Below, piece by piece: positions 1 through 10,162 of a stretch of DNA of 64,000 nucleotides (positions within the stretch are counted from its first letter, which is position 1; every line of letters starts with the position of its first letter). The position numbers and the translations under genes were made by a program. This DNA comes from Jackrogersella multiformis. Taxonomy: Eukaryota; Ascomycota; Sordariomycetes; Xylariales; Hypoxylaceae. The notes beneath the pieces are model-generated. The model made no database searches, was not told the origin of the DNA, and saw only the letters and a program-made list of their open reading frames with translations. Location: NCBI GenBank assembly GCA_902806575.1, contig CADCXD010000007.1:1550001-1614000 (forward strand), in the 5' to 3' direction.

Positions 1-907
1 TTGTTGAACTCCAAAAACGATTGACATTATTATTGTAACGGTTCAGTTTTATGTTGACCATAGTTGAGTCAATAACGGCAGTTGACTTCAAAGCGACAGT
101 TGACTTAAGAACGATAAGTTACAGTTCATAACTTTTCATAAAGGTAAATAATGAATATATATTATTTAATAGTATATAAAAGTGGCTAACTATTATAGGT
201 TTATTGACTTAAATATTTACTTGATACGATTATATTACTTTATATTACTTGACGCGATTAAGTTCTTGTTGACTGACTGACTGACTGACTTGCTTAGGTA
301 AGTAAGTAGGTAAGAGATACTTAGATAGTATCAAACTTGCCTAACTTGATGATATTGTATGTATATATGTATGTATGTGTAGGAGTCATATGTGTAAGAG
401 TGTAATAGTATAGGAATTGTATGTGTGGGATTCTTAAAGTCATATACCTTTTAACACGTAAGAGTGTTTGTTTGTTGATCTAGATAATCTTTTGAATTTT
501 GCAAGGTAATAGGAATGGTTGCAAGGTAGGGAACACTTTTTAGATAATAAGAATACCTTAGTTTTGAGGTGATGAAAAGGGTTGTTAAGTGATAGGAACG
601 GTTGTTAACCCTGGTGGAGCAGTTTTTGACCTTAAATCAACCGTTTTGTTAAAACACCAATTGCCACTGTGGTACCTACCTAGGAAGGTTACATAATATC
701 CACTCCCACATCGTACTTACCTAGATACGCCTACGTACTTACCTGCACTTAATAATGATCAAAGTTCAAAGTTAAAATCAAATATTGGAAACCACGAAAA
801 CCTTGAATATGTAAATATTGATTAGATTAAAAATAAAATAATGGGTATTAATATTACGTAGATTAAGCAATCCGTGTTTATTAAGCCATTAACCTAATCA
901 CCACCAA
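1..907. other. AT-rich intergenic region
   Basis: No supported gene. AT-rich sequence downstream of the seipin gene, holding short microsatellites (GACT units around 271-291, then GTAAGTAAGTAGGTAAG, and GTAT units around 357-378). The left edge is cut by the window, so a promoter or terminator of an outside gene may be included. Confidence 0.6.
268..313. repeat. GACT / GTAA-type tetranucleotide microsatellite
   Basis: About five copies of GACT followed by GTAAGTAAGTAGGTAAG. It is a simple sequence repeat in intergenic DNA with no visible coding role. Confidence 0.8.
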
Positions 908-2210
908 TTAAGACTTGCCTCCTCGTGACGACCGCCTGCGCAAACTGCCCCCCTTCTCGTGACTAAAACTCGTCCCGCCACCTGACTCCCTCCAGACATC
1001 ATCGCCGTCTTCCTCGTCATCCGCAGGCTGGTCCAGCAAGGTCTCCCGCTCCGGACTTTCATCCTTGATCCTCGCGTCGTCGTCGTCGTCGTCGGACTCT
1101 TCTTTCTTGACATCTTCGTCTCCATCGTCCCCGGAGTCCCCGGCCAGTTCGCGAAACAACGCCGTAGGTTTGCGTGGAGAGCCCGTCCGGCGGTCACCTA
1201 AGAATCCCGGGTTCCGGTTCTTCTCGGGGGCTGCAGGCTTCCGGCTGGAGATAAGGTAGTTCAGGAGTATCCACGCGAATCCCGCCGACAGCATCTCGGC
1301 GATCCAGAAGACGGTCGTGCACACCACGAACGATATGATGCGGTGGTTGTACATGGCCCAGCGGATCCCCGTCAGGCGGGCCACAAGCGTGACGGTAGCC
1401 GAGTACACCTGGAGCGTCTGCCCGGCCTGCACATCGAGCAAGATGCTCAGCGGGAGCACGTCTCTGAACTCGACTAGCTCGCCCATGGGGACTGTAAGCG
1501 TTGCCGTCTCTCCCGCGCCGGGGTACAAGACATGGTAGTAAAAGAAAAGGAAGCGCGACGCCATGCTCATGACCGGGTCCGCATAAGGAATCAGCGTGGG
1601 TCGGCGGCTCGTGAAGACTACATTGTCCTGCCTCACGTGCGCGTACGGGTCTTCCGCCGCCCCGCCGAAAGAGAACGAAAAGGCCGAGATGTCTGGCACC
1701 GACTTCATCGCGAACAGCGCGACCATGAAATTGCCCTTCTGGAGGTTCGCCGGCGACCGTGGCACCGTCAACTCCACGGACACGTCGTAGGCCTGCTCGA
1801 GCATAAGGTTCGAGGAGAGCGACGTGACGCCATAAGGATTAACTCCAGAACTATACAGCCACCCACACATTAATTAATTCGTAAAACCACCAAAACAACA
1901 ATAAACCTAACGAGAGGCAAGAGGTATCCTTACTCATACTGCAGGTGCACCGGGATGGAGATGACCTTCTTAGGCACGTAGTTGTAGTAGAAGATGGGAT
2001 AGGCCAGAGCAGCAATGCACAGCAGCGCCAAGGAGGCGGCAAAGAACAGCGCGGCGCTGAGATAAGTCCTTTTGGCCGCCGGAGACATCGCGGCTCTATA
2101 CGAGCCCGTTACGTAGTCCTGCATCACGCTGTTAGATAAACGATACTCGAAATGTCCTAGGCATTGAGAGGTAGGCTGCGATGCGACTCTGGGCAAGATT
2201 GACTAACCAT
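908..2210 (-). CDS. Seipin (lipid droplet assembly protein)
   Basis: Seipin is an ER membrane protein that organises lipid-droplet biogenesis. The model has three coding pieces: 2210-2208, 2118-1934 and 1850-908, giving 376 residues. A first membrane helix (about residues 20-45, rich in A, L and F, ending near FYYNYVP) leads into the lumenal fold with NPYGVTSLSS, YDVSVELTVPRSPANLQKGNFMV-type segments and a second helix near FVVCTTVFWIAEML. The C-terminal tail is cytosolic, acidic (a DDDDDD run) and probably disordered. The start is chosen because the ATG at 2210-2208 lies against a GTTAGT donor, and an 89-bp intron with CTAAC branch and CAG acceptor leads in frame to DYVTGSYRA, so the start codon is the last codon of its exon. 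Alternatives are an ATG at 2124 inside that intron (MQDYV) or an in-frame upstream ATG at 2621 that would add a low-complexity N-terminal extension. Confidence 0.88.
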
Positions 2211-3187
2211 GTTTGCAGGTGAGGCAGAAGCGCCATTCGTTGCAGGGCCTCGCGATGCTCCAAAAACAGCTCCCGGATGTATATCCTTAGACGATTGAGC
2301 AGCAGGGAAATTATAGGCCGGGATGACAAGAGGCCGAAAGCTGGCCACGTCGGGCGAGTCGAGGCATGTGAAGGTGTTTTGGTTTTGGTTATTAGTGGCT
2401 TCTTCTTCCTCTTCTGGAACGTTTAAGTCGACGGAGCTCTTGGCGGCCGACATGCCGTTCCCGCTTCCGCCCCAGCTGCAGCTGCCCCCCCGCGAGCACG
2501 AAGAGCAACGGCCGTCGACGTCATATTGACGATGACTAATAAGCTCGCCGAGTGTAGTTGCCCAAATATCATCAAGCATATGCTTTCCATAGAAAGTTTC
2601 ATCCATTATGTCAAGTATCACCGTATCACTTTCTTCTATTAGTAGATACCTGTCTTAATCAATACCTCAAAACCACAACACCACATAATCAAAGTATCAC
2701 ATGTACGATCAAGTTTTTAAAAAGGTTGAGTTATATAAATAGGTATAGTTATCGTCATCACAATGCAATTTCGTATTAATTCCGAATCCTTTAATGACCC
2801 TACCTAACCGGCAATGAATAATGACTTGCATCGAATGCTTTTCCCTGGAAAAAACCGAAAAAACATACAATCAAGCCTGTTCTGCCTTAGCATACGAGAT
2901 GGCCAAGATTCAAAGAAGCAAGAAAAAGGAAGAAAAAGATCATCATCCACTTCCCCTGCCTGCCTGCCTGCCTGCTCATCATTCCCCTTATCATTCCCCT
3001 TGTTGGCGTCCACATCCATACTGTACGTATTCACATATATCTCACACAAGAAAACAAGAAAACAAGAAACAAAAACAAAAAAAATTAGGTTGGCGATAAC
3101 TTTCACGAGCCGTTCAAGTCATTGTCTCGTTAACCATCGTCGACCAAGAGCACAACCGATGCCGATGACCTCTCCCGCCATGCCGTT
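2211..3187. other. Intergenic region upstream of seipin
   Basis: Lies between the seipin start and the cdc15-like stop. It carries an open frame (2621-2211, minus) in frame with seipin through the first intron, with a poly-Glu run and a Ser/Gly/Cys-rich patch; this may be 5' leader or an alternative N-terminus. A CTGC microsatellite (2956-2975) and an A-rich stretch (about 3045-3085) are also present. No independent gene is convincing. Confidence 0.5.
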
Positions 3188-6100
3188 TTAGATAGGTTGC
3201 AGGTAATTGCTAGGCACCAGCCCGCCTCTGCCGGCGCCCTGCCCCGAGTGAATCTCCGCCTCCCACCATCCGTCGTCCTGGTGTCGGATGACAGCCAGGA
3301 CGTCGCCTTTGGCGAATCCGAGCTCCTCGGGGATTGCCGGTTGGTACATATACAACGCTCGAGCTATCAAACTGTTAGCGACTGTACCAAGTATACTGGC
3401 ATTGTTTAGGAGGAAAATATAAAAAACACTAACCGTAATGTAAGATAGCGCGGCCATCTGGCGTGTACTGTCGACTTGGATCTGCCACGCTCTTGCTTCG
3501 CTGTCTCGTAGACTCTGCCACGGGGTCTCGTCCGTCGTAAAAAGTCATCGCCCTAGAGCTTGAACTAGTCTCGGGCCTGCCGTTGCCTCTCCCGCGCATA
3601 GATCCGTAGACGGATCCGTCTCCCCCAACCGGAGCAAGTTGCATGGCCATCTCCCCAGCTCTACTGGTAGGACGGCTGTAATCCCCCCTGTAGGCTGCGG
3701 GAGACGGGGAAGTCGCTCTCATCGAATTGCTCGGCGAGTTGTGTCTGTTGTATCCTTGGTCGGAGCCACGCTTCACAGACATGCTAGCCTGTGGCGATGC
3801 TTGCTGCCGACTACCGCCGTACGACATGGGCGATATTGGCGATACTGGTTGCGGCGAGGCTTGTCGGTGAGTGCCGCCGTACGAACTCGGCGAAGCTGCC
3901 GGGGAGTTTCGCATCTGACTGCTACTATACGGATTCGGCGATACTGAGCGGTGGCTTTGGCTTTGGCTTTGGCTATGGCTATGGCTTTGGCTATGACTAT
4001 GGCCTTGGCGCGTATCCGGGCGCACAACAGGTCGGGGAGAAACACTGCGCGGAGCTGCAGGCGATGTCGCACGAGGCATATCACTACCTCGAGTTCCGGG
4101 CCGAGAAGGGGCATACTTGGAGGATTGCGTACCGCTGCTGTACACTCCTGACCCGGGGCGCTTCGCACTGAACATGTCCCTCGTCTGTTCTACATACTTT
4201 CGCGATGACTCCTGCATCGCCTTGGATGTAACGGCCGGAGGCGGGACTCCAAGTCTCTGTACCTGCTGGTCGTACGATGGCGGCGGCGTACCTCTCACGG
4301 CGGCCGCCGCATCGCTGTTCGCCCTCGGCGTAGGTATGGAGCGGGATAGAGGTTGGACTCGATCGGGCGCCGGCGTAGCGAGACCATGGTAATGATCAGC
4401 CGATATCCGTCCTGCAGCCTGTTTATTGCCAGCAACACCCTTTAGTTCCGCCAGGGCCAAGGCGATGGGGTCTTCCTCTCGCGCGGGCGGCTTGGTGTTA
4501 TCGCTAGTCTTGTTGCGTTTATCCGTATTTGCTACAGGGAATACATTCTGCCCGATATTCAAAGCCAGACTTGCGTTCGCATCAATGGGGTCAGGGCTGG
4601 CTGTTCTTTCTAATTTCTCTGGAACCGAGCTCTGGGGCTCTGGGGGTTGTGCAGGCTGATAGACCTGAGGCCGCCGAGAAGTTGGTGTGTTTTGAGGTTG
4701 GGCCTGGGTCTGGGTCGGAGTTCGTGTCTGAGTAGCCACAGGTCCCCAGGTGTTTCTATTCGACGTCTGTATTGGCGGCACATCCTTGATGCTCTTTCTG
4801 CGGAACGGGCTGTGATTCTGGAAGAATCCGCTCTTCTTCTTCATCATTCGCTTCTCCGGCTGCGCCACCACCACTGGTTCCTGCTTCGCGGGCGACACCT
4901 TGCCACTTGGTGGTTCCTGACTAGAGAAAGACGTCGGGTTCGAGTATTCGCTATTGTCGTCACGGCTTGATGGCCGGGCAGACAAATTCGAGCTCGTAGC
5001 CGAATTCATACCATCTGTGCGGCAAAGCATCGTCATACCATCCATGGGGTACGGATCGTGAGGGACAGGTGCGAAATGGGATACGTCATACTGCTGCATC
5101 CCGACACTGTCTTTTCGCCGTTCCTGAGGAGCCATGATAGACCCTGAAACTTTCTGAGGCTGTGCGATTGGCTCTCTGCTGGAGAGCGGCGGAGGTTCAT
5201 TGCGTGGCAGTTCTCGAGATTCTCGAGTCACAGGTGTAACGGGATCATGGCGCTGTAGCTCTTGACGCTGTCCTACTTGTCGCTGCAAGTCCTGCCGTTG
5301 TAAGTCCTGCCGTTGTAAGTCCTGCCGTTGTAAGTCCTGCCGTTGTAAGTCCTGCCGTTGCAGCTCTTGGCGTTGCAGGTCTCTAGTAAGGGAGAGCTCA
5401 GGTTCCTGGCGTTGTATTTCTCGCGAGAATGAGTGACTGGGCTCATTGCGGTGTATATCTCGAGGAACCAAATCCCGAGGGACCACATCCCGAGGAATTA
5501 TATCGCGAGGGACTACATCGCGAGGAGCAGGGGGGTTGGGATCGCGGCGTTGCAAGTCTCGAGCAAGTGCGGAATTAGGATCGTGATGAGATTCATAAGT
5601 AGATGGCTGGGGTGAGGGAGCACGAAATCCGGGGTTGATGGTTCTCGGATATTGCTGCAAGCTGTTTGCTTGCCGTCGATCCTGTTGGGCTACCGTAGTC
5701 ACGGGAGCCTTTTGCGGCGGCGGCAACGCTAGCTCCCTAGTAGGGGGTGGCACGGCAGGTTCATGTGCTAAATCCCGAGCGAGAGCGGAGTTGGGATCAT
5801 GGTGCGATTCAAAGGTAGATGGTTGTGGTGAAGAGGTTCGAAACGCCGGGTTGATGCTTCGTGGGAATTGTGCCACGGAGTAGTTTTCGTCATCAGAAAC
5901 TTCGGAATGGTATTCCTCCACATCCCCACGGCAGAAATTGATGTACTTGGGCGGATCGGGAATTTCCTGGCCAGTGCCCCTCTCGGTGATGAAGTGGATT
6001 ATGTCCTTCTCGACATCCATCTTCTCCAGAGATAAGCGGACCTTCTCGCATGAGGCATCGTCACTAACGCATACAGTTGACGCGATGTTCGCAAAGGTCC

Positions 6101-7016
6101 ACAAGCTGCTCTTGGTGAAGTCCAGTCTCTCCTCTTCGAGATCCTGGAATTTGTCGGCAGCGGCTTTCCATTCCCTGTTCCACCTAGCGGTCGTCTCCTC
6201 GAGGACTTTCACGGCACTCTCATACTCTGTATTAGATGTGGCGAGGCTGATTTGCGTCTTTTCTAATCTGGCCTTGTTTTTTCGTTCTTCCTGGCCCATG
6301 ACCATGTGTCCTTGGGCAAGGTAGCCCTTGATCTTCAAACAGTCCTGCTCATAACGATCACGAGTCTACGAGACGCATAGTGTTAGCTGTTCAACTCCTT
6401 CGACTATAACATTGTGGCGGTATAACTAACCTTGTTGACCATATTCGTCTGTTGTATTTTGATCTTGAGAAGCTTCTCTACCGTGTTTTGGATGATCTTG
6501 CGCCTCTCTTTCATGCCTCCGGCAAAGGCGGCCAACGGCTCTTCTAATTCGCTCTTCATCTGAGATGCAATGCTGGCGTGTTGTTTGGCCATAGATTCGA
6601 CCTCTCCTCGTACGGTGTCTAAGGACGCTTTCAGACTCCCCATCTCGTGTGTGCCTAGCGGTTTTCGACATAGCGACATAAGCTTTCGGGCGTATTCATC
6701 TTCGATAGAGGCGCGAGCTGGAATAATAGATCAATTAGCTTAATGATAACAGTAGGGTCGGTTGTAAGAGACTGAGACTTACCGCTATAGAAGGATCTGA
6801 GCTCGTCGCTGGTCTGCTTCGCAGAGGCCATGCGATCGAGCATTGGCCCTACACCGGCGTCATCTTTGCCCCAGAAGTTATTGGCGACTGTTCGTTTCGG
6901 ATTAGTATCTAAAGTGTTTATATAGTGATAGTGATAGTGATATAATAAAATAGTGTTAATAGTCAGGGAAACATACACGACAGCGAAACCGTCGGGCCAT
7001 CCGTGGCCGTAGGCAT
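3188..7016 (-). CDS. cdc15: Cdc15/Imp2-like F-BAR and SH3 protein
   Basis: A contractile-ring scaffold that binds membrane through its F-BAR domain and recruits actin-ring and septum proteins. Exons 7016-6977, 6887-6783, 6717-6431, 6365-3434 and 3363-3188 join to 1179 residues with every phase matching. The N-terminus reads SFANNFWGKDDAGV, then ARASIEDEYARKL, LEEPLAAFAGGMKERRKI and LDFTKSSLWTFANIAS, the usual F-BAR/FCH order. The long middle is Ser/Pro/Gln-rich and disordered, with repeated FRxxSPQPSTxESHHDPNS blocks, PRD repeats and an LQRQD array. The last exon encodes an SH3 domain (ARALYMYQPAIPEELGF to GLVPSNYLQPI). The final intron uses the TAG acceptor at 3366-3364; a nearer CAG would give a stop. 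Length and domain order match Cdc15 rather than Bzz1, which usually has two SH3 domains. Confidence 0.93.
3951..4003. repeat. 6-bp tandem repeat inside the cdc15-like gene
   Basis: Imperfect hexamer array (TGGCTT/TGGCTA) that encodes alternating Ser-His and Ser-Gln residues on the minus strand, in the disordered linker of the F-BAR protein. The period is a multiple of three, so copy changes keep the frame. Confidence 0.85.
5281..5370. repeat. 15-bp tandem repeat encoding LQRQD units
   Basis: About six near-identical 15-bp units within the cdc15-like exon 4. On the minus strand each unit encodes a Leu-Gln-Arg-Gln-Asp pentapeptide. Homogeneity of the central units suggests recent expansion by slippage or unequal exchange. 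The unit length preserves the frame. Confidence 0.92.
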
Positions 7017-8367
7017 CCTCCCCAGTTATCTAGCAAACGGCGCCGGCGTTGTGTGTACAATATTAGCGGTCAACGATATCGGTGAACCTGGCGTAGGCGC
7101 ACTTGGAAGAATTCGATGGCCGATCGCCTCAGGATGTCTCGAAATAATATTATGGTTAATGGACTGGAGATGGAATTCGGTGACGGAAGATCGATGATCG
7201 ATGGTGATGACTGTTGAACAATTCCTTATGCGAGGAATGTGTGTGGACTTTGAAAAGGTGTAAATTGCATACAGCAGGGGTCCAAGGGGCGGGCCAAGGT
7301 CCAAGTTCCAAGGTGAAAGATTCAGAATTAAGAGGATTTGTTTACGAGTGGGTAACCTTGTTGCCGGAGTGATGGGAATTGGATGGGTCGAAACTTGGAA
7401 CCTTGGAACCTTGGAACCTTGGCTGCTTGGAACTGCCCAGCAGCTGCCCAGGTGGTGAGCTGCGGGCCCGAGCTGACAATTGTGGGGTGGCTGGCCAGCT
7501 CTACCCGGCGCTAAACATGGTGGATTGTCCAATCAGCGATTACCTTAGGTACCTAGGTAGGTAGGATGGATCCATCCGTTTGTATTCCTCAATTCAATGC
7601 AGGTGTTCTTTACGTAGTACATACCAAGTACCTAGGTACACCCACTGTAGCTTCAATTGTCCTATTTTGGACTTTTATTTCTAAAGTCTAATAATAGAAA
7701 TTATTAAGACTGCAGATAATCACCAAACTTTAAGAGATCGGTAACTGTTGAAGAATTGGTCGTTCCTTTCAGCTTATAATTATATTTATATCCTTATCGA
7801 ATCCCGAGTCGTTCACCAGATTCACAGTTACTCGAAAATAGTGTTAACCAACCTGAATCTATGCTCCCATCACCTCGACAATACTCATTAACAATACTCA
7901 TTATCGTGGCCTAAGATGGCCACTATGTTGAAACTGTTTCGGCTTTCTTAACTACTCTATTTCGTACTTCGTACATCCTCCCGAATTACATTCCTTGGGT
8001 TCTATAGTCCGCCGTAGAATAATAGTCAGGTATGTAGTGGTTGATCTTACAAGACCATCCTCTGCTCCCGATGCGGGGAATCGCCTTCTAGCGTGCTCAG
8101 CGATGCCGACCCCATTGCATCACAGCGTCGGCATTTGATACCGGTGGCCATTTACTCCGTTCGAGCTGCCGCCGTGGGGAACTCATTAGCCCGGTGCTGT
8201 AAGTAGAGATCTAATACGATTCAGATCTATTAAGTAGGCATCTATCCCGAGAGGTAGTTGTAGATATGTCACCACTCGAAATCTAGTTCCGGAACATCAC
8301 GATAGAAATATAGATATTTACCTCCCTAGGTATCTACCCATCCCAGTAGGGCAGAGCAGCCTCCATC
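7017..8367. other. Divergent promoter region, cdc15-like / maleylacetate reductase
   Basis: No gene supported. Contains an 8-bp tandem repeat (CTTGGAAC units, 7393-7421) and TACCTAGGTA-type palindromes around 7551-7565 and 7627-7637. It separates two divergently transcribed genes and so should contain both promoters; I see no recognisable binding site I would name. Confidence 0.55.
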
Positions 8368-9420
8368 ATGGACAATTTCGAATTCAACTCTAGTCCCGCC
8401 CGCATCGTCTTCGGAACCGGTACCATCAAAAGGGTTCCAGAAGAGCTCGCGCGGGCCAAAGTATCCAAGCCTTTTCTGCTCAGCACGCCTCAGCAGGTGA
8501 GCCACATCGAGTTGCTCAAGGCCGTCCTCGGGGATGTCGTTTCCGGCGTATTCACCGAGGCCACAATGCACACTCCGGTGGACGTGACCGAAAAGGCGCT
8601 CGAGCAGGTCAAATCTTCAGGGGCTGACTTCATTGTCTCCATTGGAGGCGGCAGCACCGTCGGCTTAGGCAAAGCCCTTAGTATCCGTACTGGTCTCTTC
8701 CACCTGACGATCCCGACAACGTATGCTGGCAGCGAGGTCACGCCGATCCTGGGCGAGACAGACGCCGGGAAGAAGACGACAAGGTCTGATCCGAAAATCT
8801 TGCCAAGCACTGTCGTGTACGATGTCGACTTCACCATGACCCTCCCGGTCGGCCTTACCGCTACCAGCGGTGTCAATGCCATCGCGCATGCCGTCGAGGC
8901 TTTGTATGCTCGCAACACCAACCCGATTATCAACCTCCTTGCCCTGGAAGGGGTCAAGGCGCTAGCAACTTCTCTTCCTATCCTGATATCCGAGCCGTCC
9001 TCCCAAGCGGCACGCTCATCCGCACTATACGGCGCATGGCTCTGTGGGACGTGTCTAGGCAGCGTAGGCATGTCCATCCACCACAAGCTCTGCCATACCC
9101 TGGGCGGCAGCTTCAACCTGCCGCACTCGGAGACCCATACCATACTGCTCCCTCACGCGCTGTCATATAACGCCCCGAAGGTGCCCGCGGCGCTGCCCGG
9201 GAGCGAAGGAGACGCCACCAGGGGCTTGAATATTCTGCTCCAGAAGCTCAAGGTCGAACGGGGGCTCAAGGCTCTGGGGATGCAGGAAAGCGATATCGAC
9301 AAGGCGGCAGACATAGCCGTAAGCAATCCATACTGGAATCCTCGGCCTATCGAAAGGGGGCCAATAAGGGAGCTGCTACGGAGAGCTTGGGCTGGAGAAG
9401 AGGCGAGAGCTGATTTGTAG
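8368..9420 (+). CDS. Maleylacetate reductase (iron-ADH superfamily)
   Basis: Expected to reduce maleylacetate to 3-oxoadipate with NAD(P)H at the end of hydroxyquinol/resorcinol-type aromatic catabolism in the cytosol. It is an intronless gene of 350 residues, the normal length for the family. The nucleotide-binding GGGS motif is at residues 93-96, followed by GLGKA and the TTYAGSEVTP segment typical of these enzymes. At the SGVNAIAHAVEAL segment, residue 170 is Asn where metal-dependent iron alcohol dehydrogenases usually have Asp; H174, H239/H243 and H253 are present. This favours a maleylacetate reductase over a general iron ADH. No hydroxyquinol dioxygenase or FAD phenol hydroxylase lies beside it, so the partner steps must be elsewhere. 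The start ATG at 8368 has no upstream in-frame competitor of quality. Confidence 0.9.
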   Translation: MDNFEFNSSPARIVFGTGTIKRVPEELARAKVSKPFLLSTPQQVSHIELLKAVLGDVVSGVFTEATMHTPVDVTEKALEQVKSSGADFIVSIGGGSTVGLGKALSIRTGLFHLTIPTTYAGSEVTPILGETDAGKKTTRSDPKILPSTVVYDVDFTMTLPVGLTATSGVNAIAHAVEALYARNTNPIINLLALEGVKALATSLPILISEPSSQAARSSALYGAWLCGTCLGSVGMSIHHKLCHTLGGSFNLPHSETHTILLPHALSYNAPKVPAALPGSEGDATRGLNILLQKLKVERGLKALGMQESDIDKAADIAVSNPYWNPRPIERGPIRELLRRAWAGEEARADL

Positions 9421-10162
9421 CGAGGGTTAGCGGTCTTTTACGTCCCTTGTTCGAACATTGACGATAATAGTCCACTATAGCAAGTGCTTGCTAATTTTAT
9501 GGCTTTCTAAATAGAAAAGAAAATATAAATCCTATTAGATCTAATTATCACATTTGATATAGCTCACGAAATGCTGTTCACTGATTAGTAATATGAATTA
9601 GACTGTCTATCAACCCTAACCCTAACCCTGAATCTGAATCTGATCCTGACACTCAATGCACAGCTATGGATGCTTCTGAGTATTCAAGAGGAAGTTGAAT
9701 TAAGTCGTTATAACCTTAACACCTCTAAAGCTTATAAGTAATGTGGGAGATGGAATGTGGATAGGTATCCAAAGGTTCCTATCCCCTTTTTATTAGGTAA
9801 TCACCAAATATTTTATTTTACTCCTTCGCCACACATACATACATTTCCAAGTATTACTTAACGTAAGATTTTCCTAAAATATTTTTCTAAAACATCACCA
9901 TACATACTTAGGTAGGTAAAATAAATATTCCCTAGCTCAATAGTAACCAGAACGATACGCATTATAAAGTCCCCCTTACCTAAGGTTAGTACCACAGCTT
10001 ACGCAGTCATCTTCACGGGCCAAGGAGCACACAACTATATCCGCCACATAAACATCACGACACGTCTCAATATCTAGCAGTCACGCATAAGCAAATCTTA
10101 TCTCGACCAAGCTCAGCTTATCTTCGATCAGCTCTAACTAGGTACCAACAACCCAGCAAGCA
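9421..10162. other. Convergent intergenic region
   Basis: No gene supported between the 3' ends of the maleylacetate reductase and BBE-like genes. AT-rich, with a short interstitial telomere-type repeat (9612-9629) followed by GAATCT repeats. Confidence 0.6.
9612..9629. repeat. Interstitial telomere-type repeat (AACCCT)3
   Basis: Three perfect copies of AACCCT, the C-rich strand of the TTAGGG telomere unit used by filamentous ascomycetes. It is short and flanked by degenerate GAATCT/GATCCT units. Confidence 0.85.

Noticed and set aside
2804..3106. 100-codon minus frame with a hydrophobic start
   Set aside because: Lies over A-rich and CTGC microsatellite sequence; no family features or splice support.
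8490..9143. 217-codon minus-strand frame antisense to maleylacetate reductase
   Set aside because: Shadow frame; the plus frame is a full-length known enzyme.
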